Positions 1 to 24,400 are shown, counted from the first letter of the stretch. The stretch: 64,000 nucleotides of DNA from Lingula anatina (GCF_001039355.2 NW_019773770.1:434001-498000); one strand, 5' to 3'. Program-made: numbers and translations. Notes: generated by a model from the sequence alone, not told the origin.

Positions 1-392
1 ACTAACAATTGCATATATCAACAATTTACATTTAAGCACAGAACAAAACCACCACTTACTAGGGCAGACCTGGAAGTAAATGCTTCTTTTTTTTTTTATT
101 CTTTTTTCAGAAGTTGGCTTTAATTATCGTTGTTTGTAAGTTAAAAATACATTTATTTTGGCTATTTCTAGTATATTGCGTACTAAATAATGCACTGTCC
201 ATGAGCTCGATATACCGACTTCCTGCCCATGTCCAGCATGTTGCAGTCACTCTCTCTCATTCATTGTTCGGCACAGCCAGGCAACAGACCAACATTCCAG
301 AAATGGACACACAGCCGAGTTTTGCACATTTTTCCAACATATAGGACGACAAAGTTTCAAAAGGCAGAAAAAATTATTTGGAGAATACAAAT

Positions 393-1142
393 CAGCAGTT
401 TTCTGATATACTGGACAATGAACTCATTAGTGCAATCCAAAATGTAGAGAAATATCATTCTGAAACGATGCAGCAATTTTCTGACAAATAGGATGATGAA
501 CTTCTAGGCACAAGTCAACAGGAAGAAATTTAGACACGAAAAAAAAAGGACCAAATAGACCCAAGCATTTTCTTTTGAGAATGAAAGAAAGCTGTGGTCA
601 TCAAAACCACTGGACAACTACAATCCCAAAGTAATCGTGTGCACACTGCACTACTTGAATGGCAAAAATTTTAGATTGCGAGGTGGGCAGGAACATCAAT
701 AACCACGACATAAATCACTGCAGATTACGCTCCACGAACCTGAAGGTGCTGACTTGAAATATTCAGAAAACGTCTCTAAAACATGTCAAGATGGTCTCAA
801 AAAATCGTAAATTAGTTCCAAAACAAATGACCCAGTTTGCTCATGCAGACTGCCTGGAGCAATGTCATGTAAGAATTTACGAGAAATATAGGGAATTATT
901 CCCCAAAGATAGCAAAGAAGATGCTTTCTATCTCCAGCCTTTGCAGAACTGACGGGGAGACAGTGATAGCCAATTGGTATGAATACTCCATTAAACTTTA
1001 CCAGAGAAATGTGTAAAAAGGCTGGACTGAAAGGATTTTATACCAACCATCCTCTGCAGGCAACTACAGTGACGCATCACTTCAGGAGTGGTATCGAAGA
1101 GCAGCTGATTATGTCCAAAACAGGCCATCGTTCAGTTGAAGG
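393..1142 (+). pseudogene. Broken Crypton-type (DUF3504) tyrosine recombinase relic
   Basis: Remains of a mobile-element tyrosine recombinase of the Crypton/DUF3504 type, related to the domesticated domains of ZMYM2- and KIAA1958-like proteins. Conserved blocks appear in order but in different frames. At 574-699 there is a block with FRLRGGQEH. About 709-800 carries ITLHEPEGADLKYSENVSK. At 854-949 there is LEQCHVRIYEKYRELFPKD followed by DAFYLQPL. At 979-1142 the C-terminal core has MCKKAGLKGFYTNH, QLIMSKTGHRSVEG. Stop codons near 700 and 950 and a frame change near 975 break the reading frame. In the catalytic core the expected NHSLRAT reads NHPLQAT, so the conserved Arg is lost, while the GHRS block remains. 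Two copies of a QQFSD motif (393 and 471) may be its N-terminal part. The frame ends at SVEG followed by GTATGT, so an intron may once have followed. Family assignment is from remembered consensus; the exact element is unknown. Confidence 0.8.
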
Positions 1143-4100
1143 TATGTGTAATAAATATCAATTCAACTGTATTGTTTGTGTGAACTGAACCATGCAGCCG
1201 AGTCGCCAATAACAATGATATCAGTCCCTGCAATTCTTTTGTTTTGATATCAGCCCCACAGTTTGTATACCAAATCCCTGTCTGGGGCCTTTCTCGCTCG
1301 CTCGCATGCACGCACAAGCAACCACAAGTACCTACCCTCTCCATCATGAGGATCTGGGAAGAGTATGGTTTCACTGGGAACTTCACCTTGATCCCACTGA
1401 TATACCTTGTATCTCCAGGACTGTCCATACTGGTTGTCAACTACTCACGCTATCTACATTTGTATGTCCATTCTGCTGTACAGAAAAAAAATATATATGT
1501 AACAGTTAAGTGAGCATTCAGAATGAATGGGGCCTCTCGCCAAATGCAATCAGATGAAAGACTAACATACCTCCTGGTGTTGAGTAGAATATAGGGAAGC
1601 TGGTGATTATACAGGTACATTGGAATCAAGAGGAGTATTAGTCTATTTATCTGATTGCATTCAGCAAGAGTCTCCGTGGAGTTAGTGCCCGGCATAAGCT
1701 AGGTGGCCATAACTTATTCTGAGCAATCCCATGTGCTTGTAGGGGCAAAATATATTTGAATTAATATACAACAGAAAAACAACATGCATGTGTCTCTTAT
1801 TCGGAAAATCCCAAACCAAAAATTAATGTATGTCCTGCTGTTACACTTATTGTGTGTCGAATTTCAAATGTCTCTGCATAATAATAATAAACCGAAAATC
1901 ATGTTGGGCAACTTTTGTTTTGACTCCTTTTGGGAACATTTTTAAAAATTGCATACATGATGTCAATTTAACTTTTTATCTAGATAAGGTTATCCAGATA
2001 TACAAAATATCTGAGCACTAAATTTCAAGTTGTGTGCTTTGTTAGGAAACGTGTGGAAGTGAGTATCGATTTGGAAGTGTGTGGACCTTGGGCACATTTC
2101 TCATCCAACACTTTCGGTTTGATATCATGCATGACTACGTTGTTACGAGTATTAAAGCTTACATGAACATATGTCAATACTGACTTTTAAAAAATAAACA
2201 CACTCAACAACTGACGCAGCAGACTAGAATGCAGGAATAACTTACAAGAAATTGATATTATCTGTTCCCATCTCTAAATCTGTCGTTCCCGCGTTAAAGC
2301 TTCGCAGCAAACGGTCATAGTGAAGCTGATTGGCTGAAATCAATTTCCTTGCAAGTAAGCTCAATTTTTCTTGTGTTTCTTTGACGCGATCGTAGACCTA
2401 TTTGTCTATGAGCGAAGCTATTAGAAAACCAGTGCTTTGTTACTCATGTTCGGCTTTCCTTGATCATTTTTGGATGGATATTGTTTTGTTAAAGCATATG
2501 ATGTAGCTCCTTGGCCAAGCGTTGCTGTGAATAAAATAATTTTATTCAAAGCTAGAATACATCACGAAGCTAATATAAATGATTTTCTTTGAAATAGGCC
2601 CTAGAAGAATCTATATCATGATCTAAAATGTCATAGTTCATAACAAAAGTAGTAAATAAAGACATCTTTGAAATTTGCCATTCTTTTCTTTTTTTTTTTT
2701 TTTTCAGAGATCTCTAACACAATGCGATTGTGCTATGCTGGCTGTTGGTTGAGCATGTCAGTTATCTCTGGCGTGTAGACACTTGGACCTTCTTAATTGC
2801 CATCACTTTAGAGGTTTTTTAAAAATGAAATTGTTCCGTCGTGTATGCTTTAAAGATTCATTTTGAAATTTTATAAATAATGATTATAATAGAAACGTTA
2901 CCAAATGTCAGCTTTATAGAATGCCAGGTAAGGACAAACAGAATATCAACATAGCCTTTTATTTTTAACTCTGGTATCTATTTCTTGTTTATTTATGAGG
3001 CAAAGCTTATATTGCTATCTTAGTATTGACGCCAGGACGCTGACGCCAAATTCTGAACTCAGCCACTGAGCAAAACGCATAAAAATTATCTGATTACCCA
3101 TGTAGTTCATTTGGTGAAGGTACAAAGGAAACAGGGGTGAGAGAGAGACATGAAAACACTTGATATTTATTTGTCAGTTGCTCGTGGCTTTTTTAAACTG
3201 CATATTAAGGAAGTAAGGAGACAAAGAAACCTTAAATTATTTCTAGGCAGCACATTAAAAAAGATGAGGTGAAAAAGAAAAGGCGAAACAGAATTTCACG
3301 GATGTCATAGATGAAACCTGACGTTTCCTTTTTTCAAAGTAATTGAATACTAATTTGATAAACAGAGAATGTTTTTGTTTTCCGATGTAAGTTATTTCAC
3401 CTTAGTCTGGTCTGTAAAATATCTCAATAATTCAGGCGGCAACAAAAATTCAAATTGTTTTAGGAGGTGAATAAATAAGTTTTACATGGAGCATGCTAAT
3501 TATTTGACATAAATATCAAATACAATATAGCATAAATTACGATATTCTTTTCTCATTAAGCTTTGTATTTACCACAATAGTGCATATAAGACCAATCTCT
3601 ATCTCCTATTTCATGCTTTGTTAATAATAATTTTCATTTATTTTAGCCATCAAATTCATTGTTTCAAGAAACAATAATGTTTGATTTATCAATTTTTCAG
3701 CAATTAAAGGGAAACCTGATGTTTTCATTGCATGTTAAAAAAAAAGATTCCGAAAGACTATATCAAATTCATGTTTTTTTTAAAACCTCACAAGTCTAGC
3801 TATTCACTAATAATCAGTTATGTAGATAATACTCATCACAGATTCCATTAATTGCAATGATAAATAATTTTATCTGTGTGTAATAAATTACCCATGGCAG
3901 TCCATCTATTATTAATTGTTTAATTGCTTACCACGTAATATCAGCAGCTAAATTAAATGCTTTTCGATATGACTTCCAGATTCTGGTGATCTACGCTTTC
4001 CCTTTTTTTCTCTTAAATGAATTTCGTTTCAGTATTTTTTATTCATAACCGACATACCGCCGAAATATATAGAGAACAGATCTATTCTCTATCCTTCTGA

Positions 4101-5932
4101 CAGAACAATATTTTGTCAGATAAGACAAATATCATGCAGACAATCTGCTGCCTAGCTTTGACGCTGCACTCTCTTGACGAGAGATGTCGATGTTTGAAAC
4201 CAGAATATGATTTAAAACGGGCTTTCATTCAAAATTATTTCTTGCGTTAATCCATGGTTTCATGTGACTGGCAAGCATTGCCCGAGTATGTTTTTACTCT
4301 TAAATGTAATGTCATCTTGATAACAAAATCAGCTTAGTTGTTTCGTTTCAGAGAAGTGATCGGAGATCAAGTTAACACATCTTGCAGTATTTTCCGCCAT
4401 ACAGCGCCGTTAACGAAAGGCTCAAAATGACGGTCCTTTGAAACTTGTCACAAAAGATGTGGTAATTATTTCCCATGAGGGGAAGTATTGCCATACAGAA
4501 TAACCCAGGGGATGTAGACATATCGTGTGAATAGAACTGTTAGCTGCAACGATGACAGTTTATCCTGTTTCATGTAGCACATATAAAACGCTAAGAGAAA
4601 ATTATAGGGTGTGAAAGAATATAGACTCCCAATTATCAGAAATGATGACAGTGCTCACATTATCAAGTAGCATGTTTTCCGGCCACACTCTCGTCAGTTA
4701 CTGTTTGTGTGATCGCGTATTCACACCTATATGTACAGTAGCGTCTGTTTTACCCGATTTCCATAGAAAAATATATATTTACGTATTAGTATGTATTAGT
4801 AAATTTTAAGGATTGTTCGTATACGTACAGACAGCGTATAGAGTATCATACCTGAAACAAAATTTAGCGACTCAAAAATATTTTAGACGATGAATACAGT
4901 AGGCTACTCTCTTACAACACTTGCTGCCGAGCTCCGTACTCAAAAACGTAAAGGACAGATTGCATGCATGTTGATTGTAACCATTACAGAGAAATAATTA
5001 CAATTACAGAGAAAAAAATTACAAGCAATATTATTAATAAAAAAATAAGTAAAAATAAATTGACCAATAGGAAAGAAAAAATTAGTTAAACGCTTCAGAC
5101 TGTGTGATGTCAGTCGGAGTCTACTACATGTAGGTAAACCACTTTTAATGCAGTTTTCATCCCTTCCTCCCCAATAATGAAAAGGGCGAACGTTCGCTGT
5201 TAGGAGAGTACTGGACGATATATTACTACTGTCTACACTAGGACCAAAGTGGTCTCTTGGGCTGAACAAGCACTTTTGGTGCTTCGTTTTTGCTAGCCAA
5301 AGCGGCGACAAATGCGACGCGATGCTAAGAGAGTGTTTGCCGAAAGTCGAGCCAAGGCGCTGTTAGTAGAACAGAAAGTTTATTCCTCCCGCCCTTAGTA
5401 GCCGTGTAGTTCCACTTCTGTAGCATAAACTCATTTTTCATTGCGCTGTCTGCAAAGAAAACACACATAAACACTTGTCAGTTTGGCGCAAAATTTGTGA
5501 AACAAGCTGTAGAGGCACTGGAAAAATCGGATACCAGATCTCTTCTCGGAACAAGGCAGCGCCTTTCACGTTTACAAACACTTCAACAGTAGGGAGTATG
5601 AAAGTCAGTATTTCATTCTGTAATGAAGTTTCATTCTAGCAGTATGGCTGATGACACGTCACGTTAATTATGTCATGTTATCTGACTTTACGATCTCGGA
5701 ATTCATTCACTGGTTTCAAATCATATCATTATATATCGAAATACATTCATTACATCAAAGTTCGGCGTTTGATTATCAGGTAACTTTATTTCATATCTTT
5801 AACACAACACATTGTTATATCACATCATATCAATGACAATTCAATGGATATGAGTGCGTTGAATTTAACAGGTCCATAGTTTGCGCATTTAAAGTGGGAA
5901 GGAGCTTACAAATCAATAAATGTTAGCGACAA
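1143..5932. other. AT-rich intergenic DNA, no gene recognised
   Basis: Long AT-rich stretch with poly-T and poly-A runs (for example near 2690) and only short chance open frames. On the minus strand near 5450 a pyrimidine-rich CAG looks like a splice acceptor and is followed by about 41 open codons, but I recognise no protein family there. No other structured element is visible. Confidence 0.5.
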
Positions 5933-5955
5933 GGGGGGCGGGAGGGGGGGGGGGG
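5933..5955 (+). repeat. Guanine tract, G-quadruplex candidate
   Basis: Runs of six, three and twelve guanines separated by single bases, followed about 55 bases later by a second G-run cluster (6011-6021). Enough closely spaced G-runs for an intramolecular quadruplex on the plus strand. Function unknown. Confidence 0.6.
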
Positions 5956-6339
5956 CAAGGACCCCATTTCCCCCAGGTCCTGCCCTTTCGACTGACGTGG
6001 TTGAAGAAAGTGGGGGAGGGGAGTTAAGCTTCTTAGGTCTCTGGTCCCCACGCCTAATTGCAAATGCCAAATATTGACGCTTCGAAATGATATCATTAAA
6101 TATCGAGGTACTTAGTCAGCAGCTTCATTATCATGTAACTGTAATTCTTATCACCAGAGCGACACATTTCACCGTGTCATGTCATGTGAATTGGCAGAGT
6201 TCTCTGGAAAATCCCGAAAAAGGGGGCTTCGTTCAATGGACCATCACGTTATTAATTGGATTTTTTGGTTTTAATCTATCGAATAAAATACGCTTAATGT
6301 AGTGAAAAAATAATTTAAAGCCACGTGTACATTACAGTT

Positions 6340-6381
6340 ATAGGTAAAAAAAATATATATATATATATATATATACCTATA
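6340..6381. repeat. (AT)n microsatellite within a short inverted repeat
   Basis: About eleven AT units (6353-6374) flanked by TATAGGTA on the left and TACCTATA on the right, so the whole tract can fold back on itself. Confidence 0.85.
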
Positions 6382-9300
6382 TAAATAAAATCAAATGTAT
6401 TTAATGTGATACACAACAAGGCTCATATGAAGATATCGGCTGAATAAATCATGAGATTTTCATATCATTAAAAAAATCAGTTGAAATTTGACAAAATAGC
6501 ATGAATTAAGTTAAATTATGTTAAATATAAGTAAAAACAAAGAAACGAGTATTATTATTATTAAGAATCAAAGACCGTTGTTAACAGGATCTTGACACGT
6601 TATTAAAAACAACGATTTGAAATCAATTGACGACTTACAAAAAAGAACGAAAGTCTTAAAATATTAGAAACGTAAAAAATATATGTAGCCTATATCGGGA
6701 ATGCTTTCCAGACCTTTTAGGTTGTATTGCCATAGTGGCTGCAGTGCGCGGAACAGCACTGTTCTGTATACTCCGCAGTCCGACATCAGACGTGAACCAC
6801 TAATTAGGTGTATCTGATAAATCAGTCGGGATTGCTGGTAAATTTTTTCAGCAGACTTGTATTTTATTTTTTTCTCATCTGATAAGGGGCAAGTGCGTGC
6901 GTCCTGTTCATCAGAGTGACAGAAAGCCGTCGGGGATCTGTACACAGCTAATCAGCAGGGAGGCCACTGTCTCCCACAATTTCACAGCGGCGGATTCTTC
7001 CACGAGATGCATCGGAGATTGCGAGAATTCTGGAGCCGCGCGGTGCGCTTCACTTGGCGCAAAAAAGACGCTTCAACTAAAACTGGACGGGCGGCGTATT
7101 GTACCTCTCATGCGAAACAGTTGTGACAACTGCGCGCAGATTTTTGTGGGTGTTCATTAACTGTAAACTTAGTAAAGCTACAACCCTCCGTTCTCTTTTA
7201 GTTTTAAAATGAAATAGAAAAAAAAAAAAAAAACACCTCCTTCGGCGGCGCCAGGTTTCTTACGTGATCCTCTTGCCGGTTTATAAAGTTTCATTTGTTT
7301 TGGTGTGAAGAATTGTGTAAGTTGACTTATCTCGAGGAATAGATTTCATCTAAATGGATAATTTAATTACATCTTAATCCCCGTGTTGTTTTATACATGC
7401 GGCTTATCCGCCTGGTCTGGGGGTAAATCGGCCCAGTTTGTTGTTCGAGTAATTTTAACTATTTACTCCCAGTGTTTGCCTGAATAGTCGTGTCAATAGG
7501 CTATCGAGTGGAGAGGATACACATGTAAATAGGTGTAAATGTATTAGCATTAGGGTGCTAAGAGCAAACAGCGGCTGCCGCCACAGGTATTAACTCTACA
7601 CGGTGTCGGTCCATTAACACCTTAGGCGCCGGGAGGTGGTCAGATTGGCGCCAGGGTTAGAGTACCCCCCTCAGGCCGCTTGACACCGGCTTTGCGCCAA
7701 GCCCGCGGAACATCAAAGCACCAACAGATAATCCTAGGTAACGTTAGACAACCGGAATGTAAAGAATCAATTTCGGGCAAAAGCAGGAATATTCATCTGT
7801 CTGTCCACGTTATCACCCGTGTGAGGAGGCTACCAAAATGTCCTTCCCCAACTCTCATGTGACGTTTATAAATTGTGACATTGCAGGTCATTTGATTCGA
7901 TACTCCCTTTAAGTTTATTATTATTTTTTCATTTTTTATTTTTACGCGTTTTGTGTATCAGAACGAGATATTATTAAATGTGACAAACAACGGTGGAGCA
8001 AGACAACATGCGATAAGAAACATTCCCAACTTGACATCCCTGCAAAGTTTATGTGGTACAAATGAAGATTTGATGAACTGTATACTATCGCTTCCCACCA
8101 ACGGAGAGCAAGCCAGTTCCTTCGATGTCTGTGTTGCTAGATCCCCTATCTTATCATGGCCAGTGTAAACACATTCAGGGATCAGGGAGAGACAACACGG
8201 TGTCGCCAGCACCGATAAAACCACTTTGGAAATCATGGGAGAGGCCAGCAGAAGCCAAACTACACTGTATTACATTGTGTTCAAATCCATCGCGTTGATT
8301 CAATTTTAAATCGAAATAAACAAATTGAAACTCGAAGCTCTTTATTGGGTTGTGTTCAACTGAGGGTTTATAAAGAAAGAGTACAATGTGATTATGAAAA
8401 TGTTCGTATATATCTCGAGCAGGTTTCTATTTGGGAATCATCACAACTTAAATTTTTATTCATTAAACATTTTGGGCCGTGTTTAAATGCATCTTTCTAA
8501 TTTTTAGTTGGAAATTTTTATGAAGATATTCTGCCACATCAAGTTAAATATTAATTTCATAACATATATATATATAAATAGATTTATCATTGCTTGGTTA
8601 TAGCATTTTTAAAATTTCCAAAACATTATTTTTGTGTAATTTTGCAGCAACTGGAACCTTGTCCTAACAATTAAGTGTTACTCATTTGTTTTTGTCTAGA
8701 GAATTTTCTCTTTTTACTCATGACCTGTGTTGCAACATAGCGACAAATACAATATGGTTAATACAGATAATTAAAGCCAGTCAATTTTAGATATATTCTT
8801 GGCCTGTGTTAATTCTACATTTTTTATAACTAAATAATGAATTTATTTATCTAACTTCCATTTCCTTCCATCATATAACACCTTTATTATCCACATTTTT
8901 ATTGAGTGTATATCATCAATATATTTTTCCTCTAATTTTCTGTCTCCATCTTTTATTTCACCTTGCCAAATTGACCCGCATGAATCAAGAGAATGGGAGT
9001 CTTAACATAAAGTTGATACTTAAGGTAAATTTCGTCAATATATATCCATTTAACACCTAACTTCTAAATCCTTTTTAAGTACACTTTTGAAAAATTAACG
9101 CTTGATATCTAAATCACTTTAAGACGCACTCCTCGATAAGAGAGTCTTTGATAGGCCTGTAAGTTAATTGAATATGAAAAGGCAATCTGTAGTATAAATA
9201 AAGAAATGGCAATTTCGTGCCTTTCATCATATTCCATATTTCCGACATTGGAGACGTTACTCCGACTGGTTGGCAGCAGTTAAAGTCGTAAAAATGCACT

Positions 9301-9979
9301 GTTGTCACACAACTTCAGGAGCTGAAACACTGGGCATGTTTTTATGGCACTTTCAGGACATATTCATTGTCTCTTTAAAACCATAAACTAACGGCACCGT
9401 TTATCTTTCATATCAGGTACATTCTGCTATTATTAATATTGCTAATACAGCTATGGATAAGTTTTTTTGATAATATTTGAAGCATCTTCCATACATTGAG
9501 TAAGATGAGATATAGTATGGATAAACTCTGAGGTTAAATGTGATTTTATCTAAAATTAGGAGCCAATGCATTACAAAACATATTGTGATTATTTTATTTT
9601 TTTACTAACGAATGGTCTATTAAAACATAGCAACTCTTATTCAATTTTTCTCAGCTTTTTTTTTATTATAATCCTTGCATCAATGTTTTCACTCAGCCTT
9701 GACAGCCATTATTGTATATAAATGATTATATATAAATATCATAATCCGTATAAAAATCACGGAACACCGAATAATAATACAGATGATGAAATGTTATTCA
9801 AGCTTAGGCTGCCATGTTGCGTGAGAACACTGGTCACTTCCCATAGAGTTTCATAATTATTTATAAATATTAGAAAATCTGAGCAACAGCACGTATAATT
9901 AGGAAGTCTATTGTTGTGTCCGAAGTTTAGCCCACAAATTCATTAAATAAAGCGTCCCATGACGTGTGCATTATGTGAC
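6382..9979. other. Intergenic DNA 3' of Tbx2/3, no gene recognised
   Basis: Includes a higher-complexity, CpG-bearing block at about 6890-7870 with three GGCGCC palindromes (7247, 7625, 7647) and very AT-rich DNA at about 8280-9100. Open frames of 60-92 codons are present, but none resembles a known protein. The CpG-bearing block could be regulatory; nothing specific supports this. Confidence 0.45.
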
Positions 9980-10720
9980 GTGAGGGGACTGGTAATGATA
10001 CAGCGGGTATAATAAACAAGGCGGGCGGCGCCGCGACCACAGCTGAACAATAACGGAGCAAGTAATCCCTTTAGTGTGCACTGTTTAGCTGGCGTTGATA
10101 ATACATGGTCGATTACACAGGGGTGGGGAGATCAGGATCCCTCTGAGGGAGTATAAATACCCAGGGGCCGAGATCACTGCCCTGGACAATACAAGGACCT
10201 AATTGTCCTATCATTACAACTGACCCTTCAGTAATGATCTGCGAGTTTGTGTGATTGGATACACAAGTCAGTGGCACTCGCCAAACACGAGACAAAGAGC
10301 CGTAATTTGGGGAGTGAACAGCGCACTGAAGACTGGACAAAAAGGCAGTGCCGGTGCACAAGGAGTAGTAAACAAAGCGATCGCAGAGGAAGTAAAGGGG
10401 TTTGTTGATCACACACGCGCACTGTTTTGACTATGAGTCGACGGCTCCAGTCGGAGCACGGAGACGATCCAATTAACACCTCCGGGGCCCCTCTCTGTGT
10501 TCTGAGCACTCTCAATCACTCTTGGCGCCGTCTTTTGCAGTGCTGCCTCAAGACCAAAAGGAAAGCAGTCAAAGCTGATTTTACTCTTCTTCTCCAGCTA
10601 TTGTTTTGTAATAAGCGGTTGCTATTGTTCTCAGCGTGGTATCGCAATTGTCACGCCACATGCTTATTTCACCGGCTTCAGCTGCTGAGTTAAGTATCGT
10701 TCCCATGACAACAATGTCGC
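9980..10720 (+). promoter_or_regulatory. Candidate regulatory island with plus-strand TATA box
   Basis: A GC-richer, repeat-free island between AT-rich flanks. It holds a canonical TATA element TATAAATA (10152-10159) in the context GAGTATAAATACCC, a GGCGCC palindrome at 10027, and a palindromic GGACCTAATTGTCC just downstream. If used as a promoter, transcription would start near 10180 and run towards the 3' end of Tbx2/3, convergently. The first downstream ATG gives only a six-codon frame; a later frame from 10433 runs about 86 codons without recognisable homology. It could equally be an enhancer or a non-coding RNA promoter. Confidence 0.3.
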
Positions 10721-11049
10721 TTCACCCGGACACCACGGCCCGAGCCTCCGATTGCCATATTGCCTGAGACGGCCGAGATTAATTTTTGATTTGTAATCGA
10801 GAATTATAAAGGGCGACAGATTGCCCTGTTTGAAGACGATATCATAGCAGCTGTCAGTTAAACTTAAAATTAAAAATAAATAGAGAATACTTAAAACGTT
10901 GAAAGTTACTTTAAAATAAATCAAGAAAAGGTAATCACGCTAAGATAAATTAAAGAGACATTGATACTTTCGTATTAGGCACGGTCCACGAAACGATTAA
11001 ATGAGAAAAAATGAGTCAACTCAACCAAAAGCGTAGTATTTTCTGATAA
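10721..11049. other. Intergenic spacer
   Basis: AT-rich DNA between the TATA-bearing island and the distal candidate poly(A) signal of Tbx2/3. No distinct element seen. Confidence 0.4.
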
Positions 11050-11055
11050 TTTATT
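11050..11055 (-). terminator. Distal candidate poly(A) signal (AATAAA) for Tbx2/3
   Basis: TTTATT on the plus strand reads AATAAA on the gene strand, about 1.5 kb after the Tbx2/3 stop. A T-rich stretch follows on the transcript strand. The sequence between this site and the stop has 3'-UTR character, including a Pumilio-type TGTAAATA on the minus strand near 11160. Which of the two candidate signals is used cannot be decided here. Confidence 0.4.
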
Positions 11056-12584
11056 CCCCGATGGACAGATCCAGTCAGGTTCACAGCAAGAGACAACCAG
11101 GACCGGCTATCTTGTCCATACAATAATAAATATGCTACATCTACACAGTCAACGATATATTTACATCAGATCTCAATATTTTTTATACATCAAATAGGAT
11201 TTCTTTCTCTCACAGATTAACATCAAAGTGTATGTAGTCGAATGATACAAAGGCCCAGCCTCCTTCATTTGTGCGAAGAAATAATGCTTTTCTTAAAAAA
11301 AAAACTTTGGCAGATTACAGAGTAGGTTAACGAGCTGCAGTAGTACGTCTGATATCTAAAACAATATTAAATGCACGGGGGTGTATACATTAAGTGAGGC
11401 CACGACATAAAACATTCGCCTCTTATTTCAACACTACTTCGGTACAGACAATGAAGAAATATACGCATACTCCGATGTGGTACAGAACACGGTATGTATT
11501 TATCTATGTACGTGAACTGCTAAGTTACAGACAGATAGAAAAATAATAGGAATGACTAGACAAGTTTTGTGCCGATTGCTATCACACAGTTGTGATAGAT
11601 TATAATTTCATCGTGTCATGTTAGGTTGGCACATGGTGTTTGCGTACGCCCCAGATCGTCGTTTAATATTCGGGCCCCTAATATTCTATCAGCTCGGAAG
11701 GGAGCTAGAGTGGGAGGCGTTAAGCCTTCCAACCCAGCTGCTTTCTACTACCAGTAGCTTAGCGGTGACAGCCGTCAACTTCGACGGTGACACTCGTGCA
11801 AACACTGAAAACATCAATTATTAATAGAGACCTGATTTCGCAAGTTAAAAGTATAGGCTTCGCAGCAGCACCGTGCGTGTGTGACCGTAGATCTGTGCGA
11901 CAACTGGTATTATTGAGAACAAACTAGTCTCGATCAAACTAAAATTCACAAAAGAATCTTTTAATCAGAAGTTAAGTGTGTAAAACTCATTCTTGCTGGT
12001 TTTTCCTTCCTCGTCTTACCTGGAGAAGGTTTATTACTTTTCAAGGCATGAATGAAACCTGAGCTAAAAAATCGATGGCTGTAATTCATAGCGCCCCGAA
12101 CTTCCGCACTACAGCAAATTGCCACCGCTCAATGCGCTTCAGCTAGAATGAAGCAAGGAAATTACCCTGACGAAATAAACACGAATAAAAAGTAAATTTA
12201 CTGATTTGGCGACCTGATTATTACCTCTCATTCTAACGAAAAAAGCTTTTGTGAGCATTAATGAATTAAGAAAACAAACCTGACAGAAATCTGAGGCATT
12301 TCTGTCATAAATGTCTCCGGCAGTGTAAGGCTGGTGCCGAGAAAGCGTTTCCTGCGTGCGGAAGAGTGCACTAGCAGCGTGCGTATAATCACTTAACATA
12401 TCAATGATAACGGATCGTATTGCAACTGTGCTTTTCTGAGGACAACGGTAAAATAGCAGCAAAGTAATATCAGACGGCCGCAAAGATGACAGTCATTCAG
12501 TCATTGCACATTTTGAATGTCACAGAACACTCAAGTAGTGTCCCGCTACCTTTGAGACAATCTTTTTTCCTAGACATTTACATT
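11056..12584 (-). other. Tbx2/3: Putative Tbx2/3 3' UTR
   Basis: Sequence following the stop codon on the gene strand, bounded by the distal AATAAA. It holds a perfect 8-bp-stem hairpin (11579-11598) and a Pumilio-type motif near 11160. No spliced downstream exon is needed because exon 6 ends with the conserved C-terminal motif. Extent is inferred. Confidence 0.4.
12030..12035 (-). terminator. Proximal candidate poly(A) signal (AATAAA) for Tbx2/3
   Basis: AATAAA on the minus strand about 550 bases after the stop codon. It is the first canonical hexamer I noticed downstream, so it would give a short 3' UTR. Confidence 0.4.
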
Positions 12585-24087
<11,503 letters not shown>

Positions 24088-24134
24088 GGAGCCGAGTGTG
24101 TAGTTTCCGAGCCTGCTGAGCGAATTCAATGTTA

Positions 24135-24146
24135 TTACTGCTCCAT
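24135..24146 (-). other. Three-codon upstream ORF in Tbx2/3 leader
   Basis: ATG GAG CAG TAA (MEQ, stop) about 48 bases before the chosen start, out of frame with the main coding region. If the leader includes it, it could lower translation or favour re-initiation. Confidence 0.35.
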
Positions 24147-24199
24147 CACTCGCACTATGTTATTACTCAGCTAGTGAAGTGTGGCTTAACAGGAACTGT

Positions 24200-24400
24200 G
24201 CTGTGATTGGCCAATCCTGGGCTCTCGTCAGCTGACAGCCAATAAGAGGATGGCTTAGGCGTGGAGTTGGCAGCTCATTCTCCAGTCGAGGTGTCGACTG
24301 CCTAACAGCTCTTGATTGTATTGTTTGAATGTGACGAAATGTCAACATCAGGGATGCGCCAGCCAATACCGATGTCGCCGTGAGTTAAATAATGCATAAC
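24200..24400 (-). promoter_or_regulatory. Candidate Tbx2/3 proximal promoter / 5' UTR
   Basis: Three CCAAT elements cluster here. One is a palindrome, GATTGGCCAATC (24205-24216); the others are at 24239 and 24363. A CAGCTG E-box lies at 24229 and a weak TATTTAA on the gene strand at 24385-24391. The transcription start cannot be fixed. If it lies near 24150-24190, the CCAAT boxes are at ordinary promoter distances; if the TATTTAA is used, some fall in the leader. Confidence 0.35.

Noticed and set aside
4940-5311. Open frame of ~123 codons on the minus strand
   Set aside because: Starts with TTG, has low-complexity hydrophobic composition from AT-rich DNA and no recognisable domain.
5325-5449. 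Exon-like segment on the minus strand after a good acceptor (TTTTCTTTGCAG)
   Set aside because: About 41 open codons, but no homology recognised, no partner exon and no donor or clear UTR context. Acceptor-like sequences are common by chance.
24129-24129. Longer Tbx2/3 N-terminus beginning at 24129
   Set aside because: That codon is TTG, not ATG, and an in-frame stop lies shortly upstream with no ATG between. The first usable ATG is at 24087.
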